Counted from the stretch's first letter, positions 17,795-28,118 are shown. The stretch is 63,952 nucleotides of DNA from Candidatus Finniella inopinata (GCA_943322985.2 CALPGA020000007.1:1-63952); one strand, 5' to 3'. Made by a program: numbers and translations. The notes: generated from the sequence alone by a model not told the origin.

Positions 17795-17895
17795 AAAATG
17801 AAAAACTATATTTTTTTTAGTATATAAAAATAGTATTAATAGTTGGTAAAGAAACGTCTCTGTGGTACTTTAAAAATCAACAGGAGAATCTATTT

Positions 17896-19323
17896 ATGGC
17901 TCAAGTTTTAGCCTTTGATAAACAGCAGCAAGTTCAAGCCCTTCATAATTTAGAGGCTGAACAATCGTTGCTTGGTGCTTTAATGCTTAATAATCAAGCA
18001 TTTGAAGTTATTACAGAGTTTCTAAAGCCTGAGCATTTTTCTCACCCTTTGCATAAAAATATTTATGAAGTGATAGCTCGCTTAATTGAACGTTCACAGG
18101 TGGCTGATCCTATCACTCTTAAGCCGTTATTAGAGGGTGACCCGTTAATACAAGAAGCAGGTGGAGTAGGGTACCTAGTTGATTTGGTTTCTGGTGTTTC
18201 TAGCACTGTCAGTGTACGTGACTATGGTCAGATGATTCATGAGTTTTACCTGCGGCGTAGCCTTTCATCTATTGGCGATACAATCATTCGTGACGCTCAT
18301 GATGTGAAATCTGAAGATACTGCAATGGAAAAAATTGAAGGTGCTGAAAAGCAACTTTATGATCTTGCAAGCAGTGGCGACACAACTCGTGGGGCTGTGT
18401 CTTTTAAAACAGCACTAACCGAAGCTGTTAAAATGGCTGAAATTGCTTACCGTCGAGACAGTTCAATTGTTGGTGTGACAACAGGTTTAACTGATATTGA
18501 TAAATGGCTGGGTGGTTTGCACCCATCAGATTTACTGATTGTTGCAGGGCGTCCTTCAATGGGAAAAACCGTTTTAGGAACAAACATTGCTTTTAATGCA
18601 GCAAAAGCCTTTATGGAAAACCCTAAGGAAGGGGCAAATGCTGTTTTCTTTTCATTAGAAATGTCAGCTGAGCAATTGGCTACTCGTATTCTTGCAACAC
18701 AATCAAAAATATCATCAGATCGAATTCGTCGTGGAGACATTAAAGCAGAAGATTTTCCTGGATTGGTTTCAGCCAGCCGATTAATTGAAAACTTGGGGCT
18801 ATTCATTGATGATACTCCAGCGTTAACGGTAACAGCTCTTCGTAACCGTGCACGTCGTTTACAACGTCAGCACGGCATTGGATTGATTGTTGTGGACTAC
18901 TTACAGCTGTTAGAGGGGTCAGGAAAAAACAAAAGCGGAGATAGCCGTGTTCAGGAGATTTCTGACATATCTCGTGGCTTAAAAGCTTTAGCCAAGGAAC
19001 TAAATGTTCCTGTTATTGCTATGTCTCAGCTGTCCCGTGCTGTGGAGCAACGTGAAGATAAGCGTCCTCAGCTTGCTGACCTACGTGAATCAGGATCAAT
19101 TGAGCAAGATGCCGACGTAGTGATGTTTATCTATCGTGATGAGTACTACGAAGCTCGTAAAGAACCGCCCATTGGTACTGATAAACACCTTGAATGGCAG
19201 CAACGCATGTCTAAAGTGCAAAACCAAGCAGAAATTATTATTGCAAAACAACGTCACGGCCCAGTTGGAACCGTGAAGCTATTTTTCGATGGTAAGTTTA
19301 CAAAATTTGGAAATTTACAGTAG
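17896..19323 (+). CDS. dnaB: Replicative DNA helicase DnaB
   Basis: 475-residue hexameric 5'-3' helicase of the replication fork. The N-terminal DnaB domain begins around HNLEAEQSLLGALMLNNQAF. The RecA-like C-terminal domain has Walker A GRPSMGKTVLG (about 216-226), FFSLEMSAEQL, Walker B IVVDYLQLL, and the SRGLKALAKELNVPVIAMSQLSR and RESGSIEQDADVVMFIYR motifs. A Shine-Dalgarno (AGGAG) precedes the ATG. No intein is present. No rplI or rpsF lies beside it. Confidence 0.97.
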   Translation: MAQVLAFDKQQQVQALHNLEAEQSLLGALMLNNQAFEVITEFLKPEHFSHPLHKNIYEVIARLIERSQVADPITLKPLLEGDPLIQEAGGVGYLVDLVSGVSSTVSVRDYGQMIHEFYLRRSLSSIGDTIIRDAHDVKSEDTAMEKIEGAEKQLYDLASSGDTTRGAVSFKTALTEAVKMAEIAYRRDSSIVGVTTGLTDIDKWLGGLHPSDLLIVAGRPSMGKTVLGTNIAFNAAKAFMENPKEGANAVFFSLEMSAEQLATRILATQSKISSDRIRRGDIKAEDFPGLVSASRLIENLGLFIDDTPALTVTALRNRARRLQRQHGIGLIVVDYLQLLEGSGKNKSGDSRVQEISDISRGLKALAKELNVPVIAMSQLSRAVEQREDKRPQLADLRESGSIEQDADVVMFIYRDEYYEARKEPPIGTDKHLEWQQRMSKVQNQAEIIIAKQRHGPVGTVKLFFDGKFTKFGNLQ

Positions 19324-19547
19324 TTGAGAAATTTTGTTTAAAAATTTTCACGACCTTGATTTAGCTGTCGGTAGAATCTATTCATGTTCCATGTGTGCAT
19401 TTCAAAACTTATGTACATACCAGTTCCCATATTGAGACTTGCTAAAATCACAAGTGACTATTTTCTAAACATATAACCTAATGAAGGTTCTAGTATCAGT
19501 AGGTATATAAGTGTTATTTAGTGAAAATTCAAGTCAGAAAAGTATAA

Positions 19548-20810
19548 TTAAGCAACTGCTTTGGTTTGTATGAAGTCTACCATTTCTTTTTGAGTAGCTG
19601 ATTTTACAGTTTCAAATTTTTTCAATGATCCGCCTGTAAGCTTTAAGGATGGTAACGCTTGTACCTTCATGGGGTTAATATGGTGCTTATTTAAAATAAC
19701 TTCAAAATGTAAGTGAGGTCCCGTGGCAGATCCTGTCATGCCAACTCCACCTAAAACTTGGCGTTGAGAAACTGCAGCTCCAGGTTTAATGTTCTTATTG
19801 ATAAATTTTAAATGAGCATAAACAGTTTCGTACCCGCTACTATGGCGTATGTGTACGCGGTTACCGTATCCACCACTCCAACCGCAGGCAAGAACACGTC
19901 CATCACCAGCAGCAAGCACAGGTGTGCCGCTTGGTGCACCAAAGTCTACGCCTTTATGTTTTGCGTTGTAGCCATGAATTGGGTGGCGTCTCATGCCGAA
20001 GCCTGAAGTCACACAGAGTTTTGTAGCATTTAATGGAGTTTGCAAAAGAGAACGCACAACGCTTTCTCCCTTTTCATTGAAAAAACGCACTTTACCATTT
20101 TCTGTAAAAGCGAAAAGCTTATGATCTTGTTGTCCTGTTTTTAATGAAACAAAACGCAATTGTTCAATTTTTACAATATCACCTTTATCATTGCGTAACG
20201 CATTACACAAAATTTTAAAGGAAGCGCCAGGTTGTATACCATGCTGGAAGTTTACAACGTAACTTAAAACATCAACAGCTTCTTGAACTAACTTAGTTGG
20301 AACGCCAGCTTTCATAGCAGCGCTGTAAAAACTAGAATGAACATTGCCTTCAAAAACATGCACAACAGGTGTTAAGTGAATTTTCTCAGCTTTGCTGATG
20401 TAATTTCCATCTGCCTTTGTGATGATAATTTTTTGATCAATTGAAGATTGTGAATGGAATGATTCAATTTCCACACCTTGTTCAGAACGTTTGTAACGAA
20501 CGTTGAAATCCTGTCCTGACTTTAATTTATTATGAGGTACGAATTGCGCAAAAGCATTTGCTATTTGAAGTGCAGACTCTTTATTAACACCAAAACCTGT
20601 TAAAAGTTTTTGCACGCTACCACCGCTTGCAAGGGTAAGCGTGGTTTCTTCTATGATTGGTGCAACGGGGGTTGTAGGATTTGCTGCTAGCTCTGATGGA
20701 ATTTGTTCTACTGAATAATAATGTTTAAAAGCGCGAGTTGACCCAAAAAGGACCATAACCAAAGCTAAGGCTGTCCCTAAACGTTTATAATGTAGATGTA
20801 AATCCAGCAA
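19548..20810 (-). CDS. M23-family peptidoglycan DD-metalloendopeptidase (MepM-like)
   Basis: 420 residues. It starts at a TTG (20810), supported by a strong AGGAGG Shine-Dalgarno about 7 bp upstream. The N-terminal membrane anchor or signal is LGTALALVMVLFGSTRAF. The region 60-110 is a LysM/OapA-like cap (LASGGSVQKLLTGFGVNKES); the M23 domain (about 270-385) has the zinc ligands HKGVDFGAP (H and D) and HLHFE, with YAHL in between. It cleaves stem-peptide cross-links to let the cell wall expand. It fits with ddl and AmpG in indicating a maintained peptidoglycan. The nearest upstream gene, dksA, is separated by 95 bp. Confidence 0.9.
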   Translation of the reverse strand: MLDLHLHYKRLGTALALVMVLFGSTRAFKHYYSVEQIPSELAANPTTPVAPIIEETTLTLASGGSVQKLLTGFGVNKESALQIANAFAQFVPHNKLKSGQDFNVRYKRSEQGVEIESFHSQSSIDQKIIITKADGNYISKAEKIHLTPVVHVFEGNVHSSFYSAAMKAGVPTKLVQEAVDVLSYVVNFQHGIQPGASFKILCNALRNDKGDIVKIEQLRFVSLKTGQQDHKLFAFTENGKVRFFNEKGESVVRSLLQTPLNATKLCVTSGFGMRRHPIHGYNAKHKGVDFGAPSGTPVLAAGDGRVLACGWSGGYGNRVHIRHSSGYETVYAHLKFINKNIKPGAAVSQRQVLGGVGMTGSATGPHLHFEVILNKHHINPMKVQALPSLKLTGGSLKKFETVKSATQKEMVDFIQTKAVA

Positions 20811-20904
20811 TAACCCCTCCTACATTAATAATATTAGAAATTCAGCTACTAATTATCTCAAAATAGAGCTGTTTCGTCAAGATACTGTGTAATTAAAAGC
20901 TAAC

Positions 20905-21315
20905 CTAAACGTCGCGATGAGTGCGTTCTTCACGCTCATGACGCTCTTGTGCTTCAATGCCAAGGGTAGCAATAGGGCGAGCTTCTAGTCTTTTTACACC
21001 AATTGGTTCGCCGGTTTCTTCACAGTAACCATAAGTTCCATTATCAATGCGGCTTAGGGCCTCGTCTATTTTTTTAAGAAGCTTAAAATCACGATTTCTA
21101 GCTCGTAAAGTTAGTTTATAGTCTGCTTCTTTTGCTGCTGCATCAATAACGTCTGCTTCAACTTGGTTGTCCTGCAAATCAGTAATAGTTTCAGAACAGT
21201 CTTTTAATATTTGGTCACGCCAGCTAATGAGCTTGGTTTTAAAGTACTCTAGCTGTTTAGGGTTCATGAAAGTTTCGTTATCTTCAGGTAAGTAACCATT
21301 TATTTCTTGGTTCAT
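20905..21315 (-). CDS. dksA: RNA polymerase-binding transcription factor DksA
   Basis: About 136 residues from the ATG at 21315; a TTG two codons upstream is less likely. Binds the secondary channel of RNA polymerase and, with ppGpp, shifts rRNA and amino acid gene transcription. Visible: FMNPKQLEYFKTKL at the start, the coiled-coil with an acidic tip (DVIDAAAKEAD, where E. coli has DxxDxA), and the zinc-ribbon region YGYCEETGEPIG. Only one cysteine remains of four, typical of alphaproteobacterial DksA, and ARPIATLGIEAQER closes the ribbon. Confidence 0.92.
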   Translation of the reverse strand: MNQEINGYLPEDNETFMNPKQLEYFKTKLISWRDQILKDCSETITDLQDNQVEADVIDAAAKEADYKLTLRARNRDFKLLKKIDEALSRIDNGTYGYCEETGEPIGVKRLEARPIATLGIEAQERHEREERTHRDV

Positions 21316-21421
21316 CAACAATCCAAATTAAAAGACGCTTTCATATAGTACACAAAACTTTTAAAATTTTCACAATAGGGAATTTGAAAAAAAATGAAAA
21401 AAATAATTCATTCATTTTGAT

Positions 21422-22261
21422 CTATTTAGTTTCACTATTTTTTGACCAAGTTTTTTTATCGACACTAAACGTGTATTCGCTAGTATGACCCTGATAATTG
21501 CATGTAAGTATTGGGTCTTTCCAGTTCATTAGCACACTGTCTCTTTTGTCGTTATAGCTTGGAAGAAAAGTGATAGGCTCACCTTTGTCAGATATGCATC
21601 TAAAAATTTGTTGCGTTTCTAAGTTGTAATAGTATGGAACGTAATCAATTCCTGTATCTTCTTCTTCACCACAAAGAAGAATCAAGTTGCTTGTACTTTC
21701 AATTTTGAAAATTTGTATATCTATATGCTTTGCTTGAATTTGAAAGGGAAATAAGTTAGTGCTGGCAAAAAGCATCCAAAAAGTGGCTTTATCTACATGA
21801 TCAAGGTCATTATTACCTTTTATTTTTAAAAGAAGCTCATTTTTAAAATAATCCCTATGGTAGGCAAGAAATTTTTTTATAAACTCTGCATAAAACATTT
21901 CTAGCTCATCTGATGTTTCATATTTTCCTTTTGTTGATACTGAGGAAAGGCGATGCTTAAATACTTCTTTGCGCTTTTTATAATCCTTTTCAATTTCAAC
22001 AGGTAATTTTCGTTTTTCCATATCGCTATGAACGGCTAAATAACTCATTACAGGTTTATCATCTGTAAAACCTACATCACCGTATAGCTTATCCCTATAT
22101 ACTTTTACGAGATCATCTAACTTTTCTGACTTATCTAGAGAAGTGCTGAGTTTATGAACAAAGTCCTTAGCACTAATTTTTTGACCTTCAGGCATCTTCG
22201 CATCTAGGCAGCATAGGAGAAAAAGTAATAACAGCAACGTCGTATTGATGACATTTTTCAT
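21422..22261 (-). CDS. Secreted protein of unknown function
   Basis: 279 residues, not recognised. The signal peptide is NVINTTLLLLLFLLCCLDA, with a Cys-Cys-Leu stretch that is not a proper lipobox. The mature part is mixed alpha/beta with no low complexity and includes a central helical region (about 85-165) and a beta-rich C-terminus with several aromatic residues (YVPYYYNLETQQIFRC, SYNDKRDSVLMNWKDPI, CNYQGHTSEYTFS). It lies 23 bp downstream of pepP on the same strand and may be the last gene of an rsmA-pepP-orf operon. Confidence 0.65.
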   Translation of the reverse strand: MKNVINTTLLLLLFLLCCLDAKMPEGQKISAKDFVHKLSTSLDKSEKLDDLVKVYRDKLYGDVGFTDDKPVMSYLAVHSDMEKRKLPVEIEKDYKKRKEVFKHRLSSVSTKGKYETSDELEMFYAEFIKKFLAYHRDYFKNELLLKIKGNNDLDHVDKATFWMLFASTNLFPFQIQAKHIDIQIFKIESTSNLILLCGEEEDTGIDYVPYYYNLETQQIFRCISDKGEPITFLPSYNDKRDSVLMNWKDPILTCNYQGHTSEYTFSVDKKTWSKNSETK

Positions 22262-22283
22262 ATTTAGTTTTCCTTTGTGTTGC

Positions 22284-23939
22284 TTAAAAAATTTTCTGTT
22301 TCAACCAATTATTTTCACCGTCATTTAACATTGGCGAAACATTTGTCAAAATGCTTTGATAATAACATTTAAGCCAGCCCAACTCTGGTTGAGTAAGTAA
22401 GGATTTTTCAATTAGCGAACTGTCATAAGGAACCAGTGTGAGTGATTCAAAACATAGGAATCCTTCATGGGCAGATTCTTTGACTATTTGCAGGTTTTCA
22501 ATGCGAATGCCATATTGCTCTTCAAGGTATAGGCCTGGTTCGTTTGATACTACCATGCCAGGTTCTAAAACAGTGCTACGCACCTTGCTTATTCCTTGTG
22601 GACCTTCGTGCACATTTAAATAGCTTCCCACCCCATGACCGGTACCATGGGCGTAATCAAGACCATTATTCCATAAGTGTTGACGGGCTAACGCATCAAG
22701 CTGCGCACCAGTTGTTCCAATTGGAAAGTTAGCATTAGCCAAAGCAATGTGACCCTTTAATACTAATGTATAATGAATACGTTGCTCCTGGGTGGGCGCA
22801 CCTATTGAAAACGTGCGGGTAATATCGGTTGTGCCATCAAGGTATTGGCCACCAGAATCAAGCAGGTACATGCCTTGGGTAATTGCTATATTTGTATTGG
22901 GTTCTGCCCGGTAATGTACAATCGCCCCATGGGCACCAAATCCAGAAATAGTCGCGAAACTAGCCCCTTGATATGAATCCATTTTCTGGCGGCAGGTTTC
23001 AAGATAATCTTGCGCGTCAATTTCAGTAATATCTTTTTGGTTTTCTAGCCACATCCAAAAACGAATCACAGACACCGCGTCGCGCATATGGCAATTACGC
23101 ATGCCCTGTTGCTCAGTCAGGTTCTTTTTTGCTTTTGGCAGTTCGCATGGATCCGTTTGCCAATTGAATGAGATGTCATTTAACGCAGAGGGTGTTGTGC
23201 GTTTGTCAGCATACATTTCAACATCTACAGCTTTTAATGTATTTACCATCTGTTCAAAGGGCATAACTTTAACATTAAGGTATGTTGCCAATTCGGTTGA
23301 AATTTTTGATGGTTCGCAAAATAAAGTAATTTCATTTCTTGTGATTAACGCCATGCAATGAAGCAGGGGTACATAGGGCAGGTCGCCCCCGCGGATATTG
23401 AGCAACCAACAGACCGATTCAGGATTGCTTAAAAACCATGGCGTTTGAATAAGCTTACGTTTTTCTTCCCGTGTGGTTCCCGCATAAATAACTGGGTAAT
23501 CAAATGCTGCTTTATGAATTGGCTTTGGCCTATTTGTCCACAACGCATCAATAGGGTTAGCTTTAAGGGCAATTAAATCTGCACGGTCACGCCAGCTTTG
23601 CAGCTGCTGAGCCGACATTAACCAGGGGTCGTAATGCAGAGTGCTTAACGAATTACATACCGAATCAATAGCTGCTTTATTAAAGTCATGAATTTTAAAA
23701 TCTGGTGCTTGCTTTTTTGCTTGTAGAGTATAGCGTCCATCAACAAATAAATGCGCGGCATCATGGGTGATAATTGCAAAGCCCGCACTGCCTGTGAAAC
23801 CACTGACCCAGGCTAAGCGTTCATCACAGGCTGCGACATATTCTCCACCAAACATATCTTCCCGGGGAACGTGAATGGCCTCTACCTTATTGGCAGCCAT
23901 CCACACCCGTAATTTTTCTAGATTTGTTCCTTGCTGCAT
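22284..23939 (-). CDS. pepP: M24-family Xaa-Pro aminopeptidase (aminopeptidase P)
   Basis: 551 residues. Two creatinase N-terminal domains precede the pita-bread M24 domain, as in the eukaryote-like XPNPEP1 type. The metal ligands appear in order: LDSGGQYLDGTTDITRT (two Asp), HGTGHGVGSYLNVHEGP (His), VVSNEPGLY (Glu) and GIRIENL (Glu). It removes an N-terminal residue ahead of proline; in an intracellular bacterium it could help use host peptides. The start overlaps the rsmA stop by 22 bp. The DNA here appears richer in G+C than most of the window. Confidence 0.92.
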   Translation of the reverse strand: MQQGTNLEKLRVWMAANKVEAIHVPREDMFGGEYVAACDERLAWVSGFTGSAGFAIITHDAAHLFVDGRYTLQAKKQAPDFKIHDFNKAAIDSVCNSLSTLHYDPWLMSAQQLQSWRDRADLIALKANPIDALWTNRPKPIHKAAFDYPVIYAGTTREEKRKLIQTPWFLSNPESVCWLLNIRGGDLPYVPLLHCMALITRNEITLFCEPSKISTELATYLNVKVMPFEQMVNTLKAVDVEMYADKRTTPSALNDISFNWQTDPCELPKAKKNLTEQQGMRNCHMRDAVSVIRFWMWLENQKDITEIDAQDYLETCRQKMDSYQGASFATISGFGAHGAIVHYRAEPNTNIAITQGMYLLDSGGQYLDGTTDITRTFSIGAPTQEQRIHYTLVLKGHIALANANFPIGTTGAQLDALARQHLWNNGLDYAHGTGHGVGSYLNVHEGPQGISKVRSTVLEPGMVVSNEPGLYLEEQYGIRIENLQIVKESAHEGFLCFESLTLVPYDSSLIEKSLLTQPELGWLKCYYQSILTNVSPMLNDGENNWLKQKIF

Positions 23940-24763
23940 ATCTGTGCCATTGCTAAAAATGTATGGGTATCCAGTTCTTCTGGACGCCTGGTTTCATCAA
24001 TATTTAAAGTATCACACAATTTCTGCCACAAAGTTAATGGCAATGATTTTCCAAGGCTGGCACGCAACATTTTACGGCGATAACAAAACGCCATGTTTGT
24101 TAATTTGCCCAATGTCTTAATTACATTTGGTTCGGGAACGTCTTTGAGCGGTTTAAGGTATGCCACGCTTGACCACACTTTCGGCGGTGGAATAAAAGCC
24201 TCAGGGGAAATTTGAAATAATTCCTGCACATCAAAACATGATTGCAACACAATAGCCAAGCGCCCGTAGTCTTTTGTGCCGGGCAGGGCAGTCATGCGAT
24301 CAACCACTTCTCTTTGCAGCATTACAGTAATGGAGGTAATATTTTCAATATCACTAATCCACCGGATAAGAAGTTCAGTGCCTACGTTGTACGGCAAATT
24401 TGCCACTATATGGTAGGGCCCAGATTTTCTATGTTCATTCAAAAGCTTCGAAATGCAAACATTTAACGCATCAGCCTGAACAATTTTAAACGTGGTGTTT
24501 TCCGGGGTTTCAAACTCTTTTAAAATATCAATAAATCGCTGATCTTTTTCTATTGCTAGTAAAAAATCTGGATGCGACTTTAATAAAATATCCGTAAGAC
24601 TACCAGGTCCGGGGCCAATTTCAACAACTGTTTGCCCCTTCAAATTTAGGTTTTGCACCATTCGTTCACAAACAGATTCATCCATTAGGAAATGCTGCCC
24701 TAATGACTTTTTCGCCCACAGATTGTGTTTTTCTAAAATGCTTTTTAAGTCTTTAAATTCCAT
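23918..24763 (-). CDS. rsmA: 16S rRNA dimethyladenosine transferase (KsgA/RsmA)
   Basis: Dimethylates A1518 and A1519 in the 3' end of 16S rRNA during 30S maturation. About 281 residues from the ATG at 24763; a GTG at 24772 is the alternative. Visible: AKKSLGQHFLMDESV, the SAM loop VEIGPGPGSLT, the catalytic NLPYNVGTELL (N-L-P-Y), VMLQREVVDRM, FIPPPKVWSSV and the C-terminal RRKMLRASLG. It is followed by pepP with a 22 bp overlap. Confidence 0.94.
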   Translation of the reverse strand: MEFKDLKSILEKHNLWAKKSLGQHFLMDESVCERMVQNLNLKGQTVVEIGPGPGSLTDILLKSHPDFLLAIEKDQRFIDILKEFETPENTTFKIVQADALNVCISKLLNEHRKSGPYHIVANLPYNVGTELLIRWISDIENITSITVMLQREVVDRMTALPGTKDYGRLAIVLQSCFDVQELFQISPEAFIPPPKVWSSVAYLKPLKDVPEPNVIKTLGKLTNMAFCYRRKMLRASLGKSLPLTLWQKLCDTLNIDETRRPEELDTHTFLAMAQICSKEQI

Positions 24764-24868
24764 TGAAAACACATGCGTTTATTACAGACATACCTTGCCA
24801 TAAATCGCCGGTTAGTTATAGGTGTTCATTGCATGCCGTGTTCGGTAATAAATCATGATAAAAACTTG

Positions 24869-24898
24869 TTGTAAATATTTCATCAGGCATACTATATT
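24869..24898 (+). promoter_or_regulatory. Candidate sigma-70-type promoter of the Sel1-like gene
   Basis: TTGTAA (24869-24874) and TATATT (24893-24898) are 18 bases apart, about 35 bp before the ATG. They match four of six and five of six consensus bases. Confidence 0.4.
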
Positions 24899-24932
24899 AC
24901 AGTAATTATATTTTAATGGGCTGATTAATATC

Positions 24933-27900
24933 ATGAAATTGAAGTTTTTTATTGTATCTGTAGCGTTGTCTTTATTTAACTTGAATGCAGCAGATGCTGC
25001 TACATCTTCAAGTGCGGCAGATGTTCCACCTGCATTAGTGTTCAACCCAGAAGAGCTTGCAAAACCCACCGGGATGAGCAGCATGCCATGGATTGATGCC
25101 CTAGAACATGACAGAAACACCGCAGATTGCATAGGAAACTTTGCTGCCTTCAAGGCATTAACCAAGGAAATTTCCGCAACCATTGGCGGAAAATATGGCA
25201 TTTCTACCCCCACAACAGTTGAAGAACAGCTAGACCTTATCTATTCCATAACGCGCACACGCCACAAGTTTTGTGGCAAGCGTAATATGCTAAGTGATTT
25301 TTATGGAATCAATAGTACTTATGAAAATATGGCCCATGCGGCGTTCATTTTGGCTGTTGATACCATGGCCACCAAAGCGATGGATGACGAAGATTTTGAA
25401 AACCTATGGGCTGCATTTAACTCAGACTCCACTGCTGCGGCAGGTTTTATAGCAATGGTGCGTGAACATGCAAGTGCTAATGAACAAGCGCTTTTGACTG
25501 CTGCGTTACAAGAACCATTGACTTCCTTTTTTCTAACAAATCATGCGACTGTTTCTTTAGCGAATGAAGTGTTTAACATTTTTGCACCGAAGATAACCCT
25601 TAGGAACATCTATATGGATATGATAGGCGGAACATACAGAGGCTGGACAGTTCATGGTGCTGACGCTTTTGCTTACCCAATTAGTTTGCACCCGGATGAT
25701 ATTGCGGTTTATCCAGAAATGGAAAGTTCACTAAGAATTTTGTTTATGGAGCTGTTAGCTTCAGGAGAAGATGAAGAAATTATTGCTTGCGCTTCGGCAG
25801 GGTATTATTCACCTACTGCTGAAGACTCCCAAACTATTATTTTAGAGTATGTGTATGATGCCTTGATAGGAGCATATTCCCATGACTTACAGGAGGTTAA
25901 GCCAAAATCTTTATTATTAAGCAGAGTTCCCAACCCTATGTTAGCAGGTCTTTTGGCTAAATTTCCTGCCCAATCATCGAAATTACAAAAACTAAATATT
26001 TATAAGTGCTTGAGAACATTTAAACATGAGCTAAGAGCAGGTGTTCCTTTGCTTTGTGATGAATTAATCTGGCTAGTAAATCATGGAAATACCGAAACAA
26101 TGGAATATTACGCTCATATGCTTTTTCGAGGCACGAATGGTTTGGAGAAAAATCTTCCCAAAGCGATTGAGCTCTATAGAGAGTTAATAAATTTAGGCAA
26201 TAAAAAAATAAAAGATGCTTTTCCTTTGCTCCTTTCTTTTTATATTGACAGCCTTATTAACGGTGAAAATGGAGTTGAAAGAGATGTACCAAAATCGATT
26301 GAGTACTGTAAAGAGCTAGTGATTTTGGGAGGTGAGCATGCACAAGAAAGACTTTCATGTTTTCTTTCAATGTCTTCTCATTGGTTTTTTAACGGAGAGA
26401 ATGGTGTTGCTAGAGATATACCAAAGGCGATTGAGTACTGTAGAGAGGTAGCGAATTTTGGTGATGAAGAAGCTAAAGAAAATCTACCGATTTTTCTTAT
26501 TAACTATGCCCGATGGCTTTTTGATGGTGATACAGAACGCGGTATTGAAAGATGTATTCCCAAAGCGATAGAAGTTTTTAGAGAAGCTATGATATTGGGA
26601 AGTGAAGATGCAAAATATGACCTTTCTTTTTCTCTTTTTCGTTACTCAGTTTGGCTTTTTAACGGAGAAAATGGAGTTGAAAGGGATTTACCTAAAGCAA
26701 TTGAGTTATGTAGAGAAGCAGCAAAACTAGGCAGTGAAGATGCAGTGCGTCATCTCCCTCCAGCACTTTTACAGTATTCTGTTTGGCTTTTTAATGAAGA
26801 AAACGGTGTTACGAGAGATATACTAAAAGCGATTGAGTACTGCAGAGAAGCGGCAATTTTGGGATGTGAGCATGCAAAAAGTAATCTTTCTTTTGCTCTT
26901 TCACGTTACTCATTTTGGCTTTTCAACGGACAAAACGGCATTACTAAAGACGTGCCACGTGCCATTGAAGTATGCCGAGAAATTGTGGCTCTTGGAGATA
27001 AAAATGTGAATCGAGAGTTAGCGTTTTTTCTTATGAGTTATGCTATCACACTTTTTGATGGCTCAGAGGGCATAGAAAGAAATATACCGAATGCTATTCT
27101 TTCTTTTAGAGAGGCTGATAGTTTAAGTCATGAGGTTGCAGGGCGTAATCTTTCTAACTCACTTTCTAAATACGCTGAAATGCTTTTTGAAGGAAAAGAA
27201 GGCGTAGAGAAAGATATTTTTAAAGCCATTGATTATTCCAGAGAAGCAGTATCACTTGATTACGAAAAAGAAAAGAGAAACCTCTCAATCAAGCTTTCAA
27301 AATACTCAGTTTGGCTTTTTCAAGGGGATCAAGGTATTGAGAAAAATATACCAGAAGCTATTAGATACTGCAGGGAAGCAGCAGAATTAGGAGATGAAGA
27401 TGCAATACATAACCTTCCAATATTTCTTAGTAATTATGCTGTTTGGCTTTTCAACGGAGAAAACTGCATTACTCAAGACATTCCACGTGCCATTGAAGTA
27501 TGTAAAGAAGCAGCAGAATTAGGTGATGAAGATGCAATACGCAATCTTCCAGGAATGAAAAATAACTATTCGATGTGGCTTTTTAATGGTTCAAATGGCA
27601 TTAAAAGAGATGCGCCTAAAGCAATTGATCTATGCAGAGAATTAATAGAACTCGGGTATAGTGATGCAAAAAAAGACCTTCCACAAATGCTTAGAGTTTT
27701 CTCAATATGGCTTTTTGAGGGAAAATATGGATTTGCAAAAGATGCTGCGAAGGCAATTGAAGTGTGTAGAGAAGCCGTAGATTTAGGAGATGTTGATGCA
27801 AGATATAATCTTCCAATATTGCTTAATGATTATGCAGCTTTGCTTTTTAACGGACAAAACGGCATTACTAAAGATATGCCACATGCCATTGAAGTATGTA

Positions 27901-28118
27901 AAGAAGCAGCAGAATTAGGCTATGAAAGTGCAATACATAACCTTCAAATATTTCTTAGTGATTATGCCTTTTGGCTTTTTAGAGGTGAAAATGGCATTGA
28001 ACAAAATCTTACAAAGGCGGTGGAAGTTTGTAGAGAGGCAGCAGGATTAGGTGATGAGGCAGCAAAGAAAAACTTGCCCAAAATGTTTGCTTTTGCTCAA
28101 AAAAAAGGGCTAATTTAA
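24933..28118 (+). CDS. Large secreted Sel1-like/TPR repeat protein (15 repeats)
   Basis: 1061 residues. The signal peptide is MKLKFFIVSVALSLFNLNAADA. An N-terminal domain of about 370 residues has no family I know. From about residue 395 to the end come 15 consecutive repeats of 43-44 residues with the pattern WLFNGENGVERDxPKAIExCREAxxLGxxxAxxxLPxxLxxY, each a pair of helices of the Sel1-like type. One repeat carries a two-residue insertion (GDTERGIER). Repeats differ by point changes, so the array is old. Sel1-like proteins are solenoid scaffolds, and in Legionella some contribute to host-cell interaction; that role is inference here. The protein is predicted to be exported. It sits next to tssG-tssF, which run the opposite way. 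Confidence 0.8.
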   Translation: MKLKFFIVSVALSLFNLNAADAATSSSAADVPPALVFNPEELAKPTGMSSMPWIDALEHDRNTADCIGNFAAFKALTKEISATIGGKYGISTPTTVEEQLDLIYSITRTRHKFCGKRNMLSDFYGINSTYENMAHAAFILAVDTMATKAMDDEDFENLWAAFNSDSTAAAGFIAMVREHASANEQALLTAALQEPLTSFFLTNHATVSLANEVFNIFAPKITLRNIYMDMIGGTYRGWTVHGADAFAYPISLHPDDIAVYPEMESSLRILFMELLASGEDEEIIACASAGYYSPTAEDSQTIILEYVYDALIGAYSHDLQEVKPKSLLLSRVPNPMLAGLLAKFPAQSSKLQKLNIYKCLRTFKHELRAGVPLLCDELIWLVNHGNTETMEYYAHMLFRGTNGLEKNLPKAIELYRELINLGNKKIKDAFPLLLSFYIDSLINGENGVERDVPKSIEYCKELVILGGEHAQERLSCFLSMSSHWFFNGENGVARDIPKAIEYCREVANFGDEEAKENLPIFLINYARWLFDGDTERGIERCIPKAIEVFREAMILGSEDAKYDLSFSLFRYSVWLFNGENGVERDLPKAIELCREAAKLGSEDAVRHLPPALLQYSVWLFNEENGVTRDILKAIEYCREAAILGCEHAKSNLSFALSRYSFWLFNGQNGITKDVPRAIEVCREIVALGDKNVNRELAFFLMSYAITLFDGSEGIERNIPNAILSFREADSLSHEVAGRNLSNSLSKYAEMLFEGKEGVEKDIFKAIDYSREAVSLDYEKEKRNLSIKLSKYSVWLFQGDQGIEKNIPEAIRYCREAAELGDEDAIHNLPIFLSNYAVWLFNGENCITQDIPRAIEVCKEAAELGDEDAIRNLPGMKNNYSMWLFNGSNGIKRDAPKAIDLCRELIELGYSDAKKDLPQMLRVFSIWLFEGKYGFAKDAAKAIEVCREAVDLGDVDARYNLPILLNDYAALLFNGQNGITKDMPHAIEVCKEAAELGYESAIHNLQIFLSDYAFWLFRGENGIEQNLTKAVEVCREAAGLGDEAAKKNLPKMFAFAQKKGLI

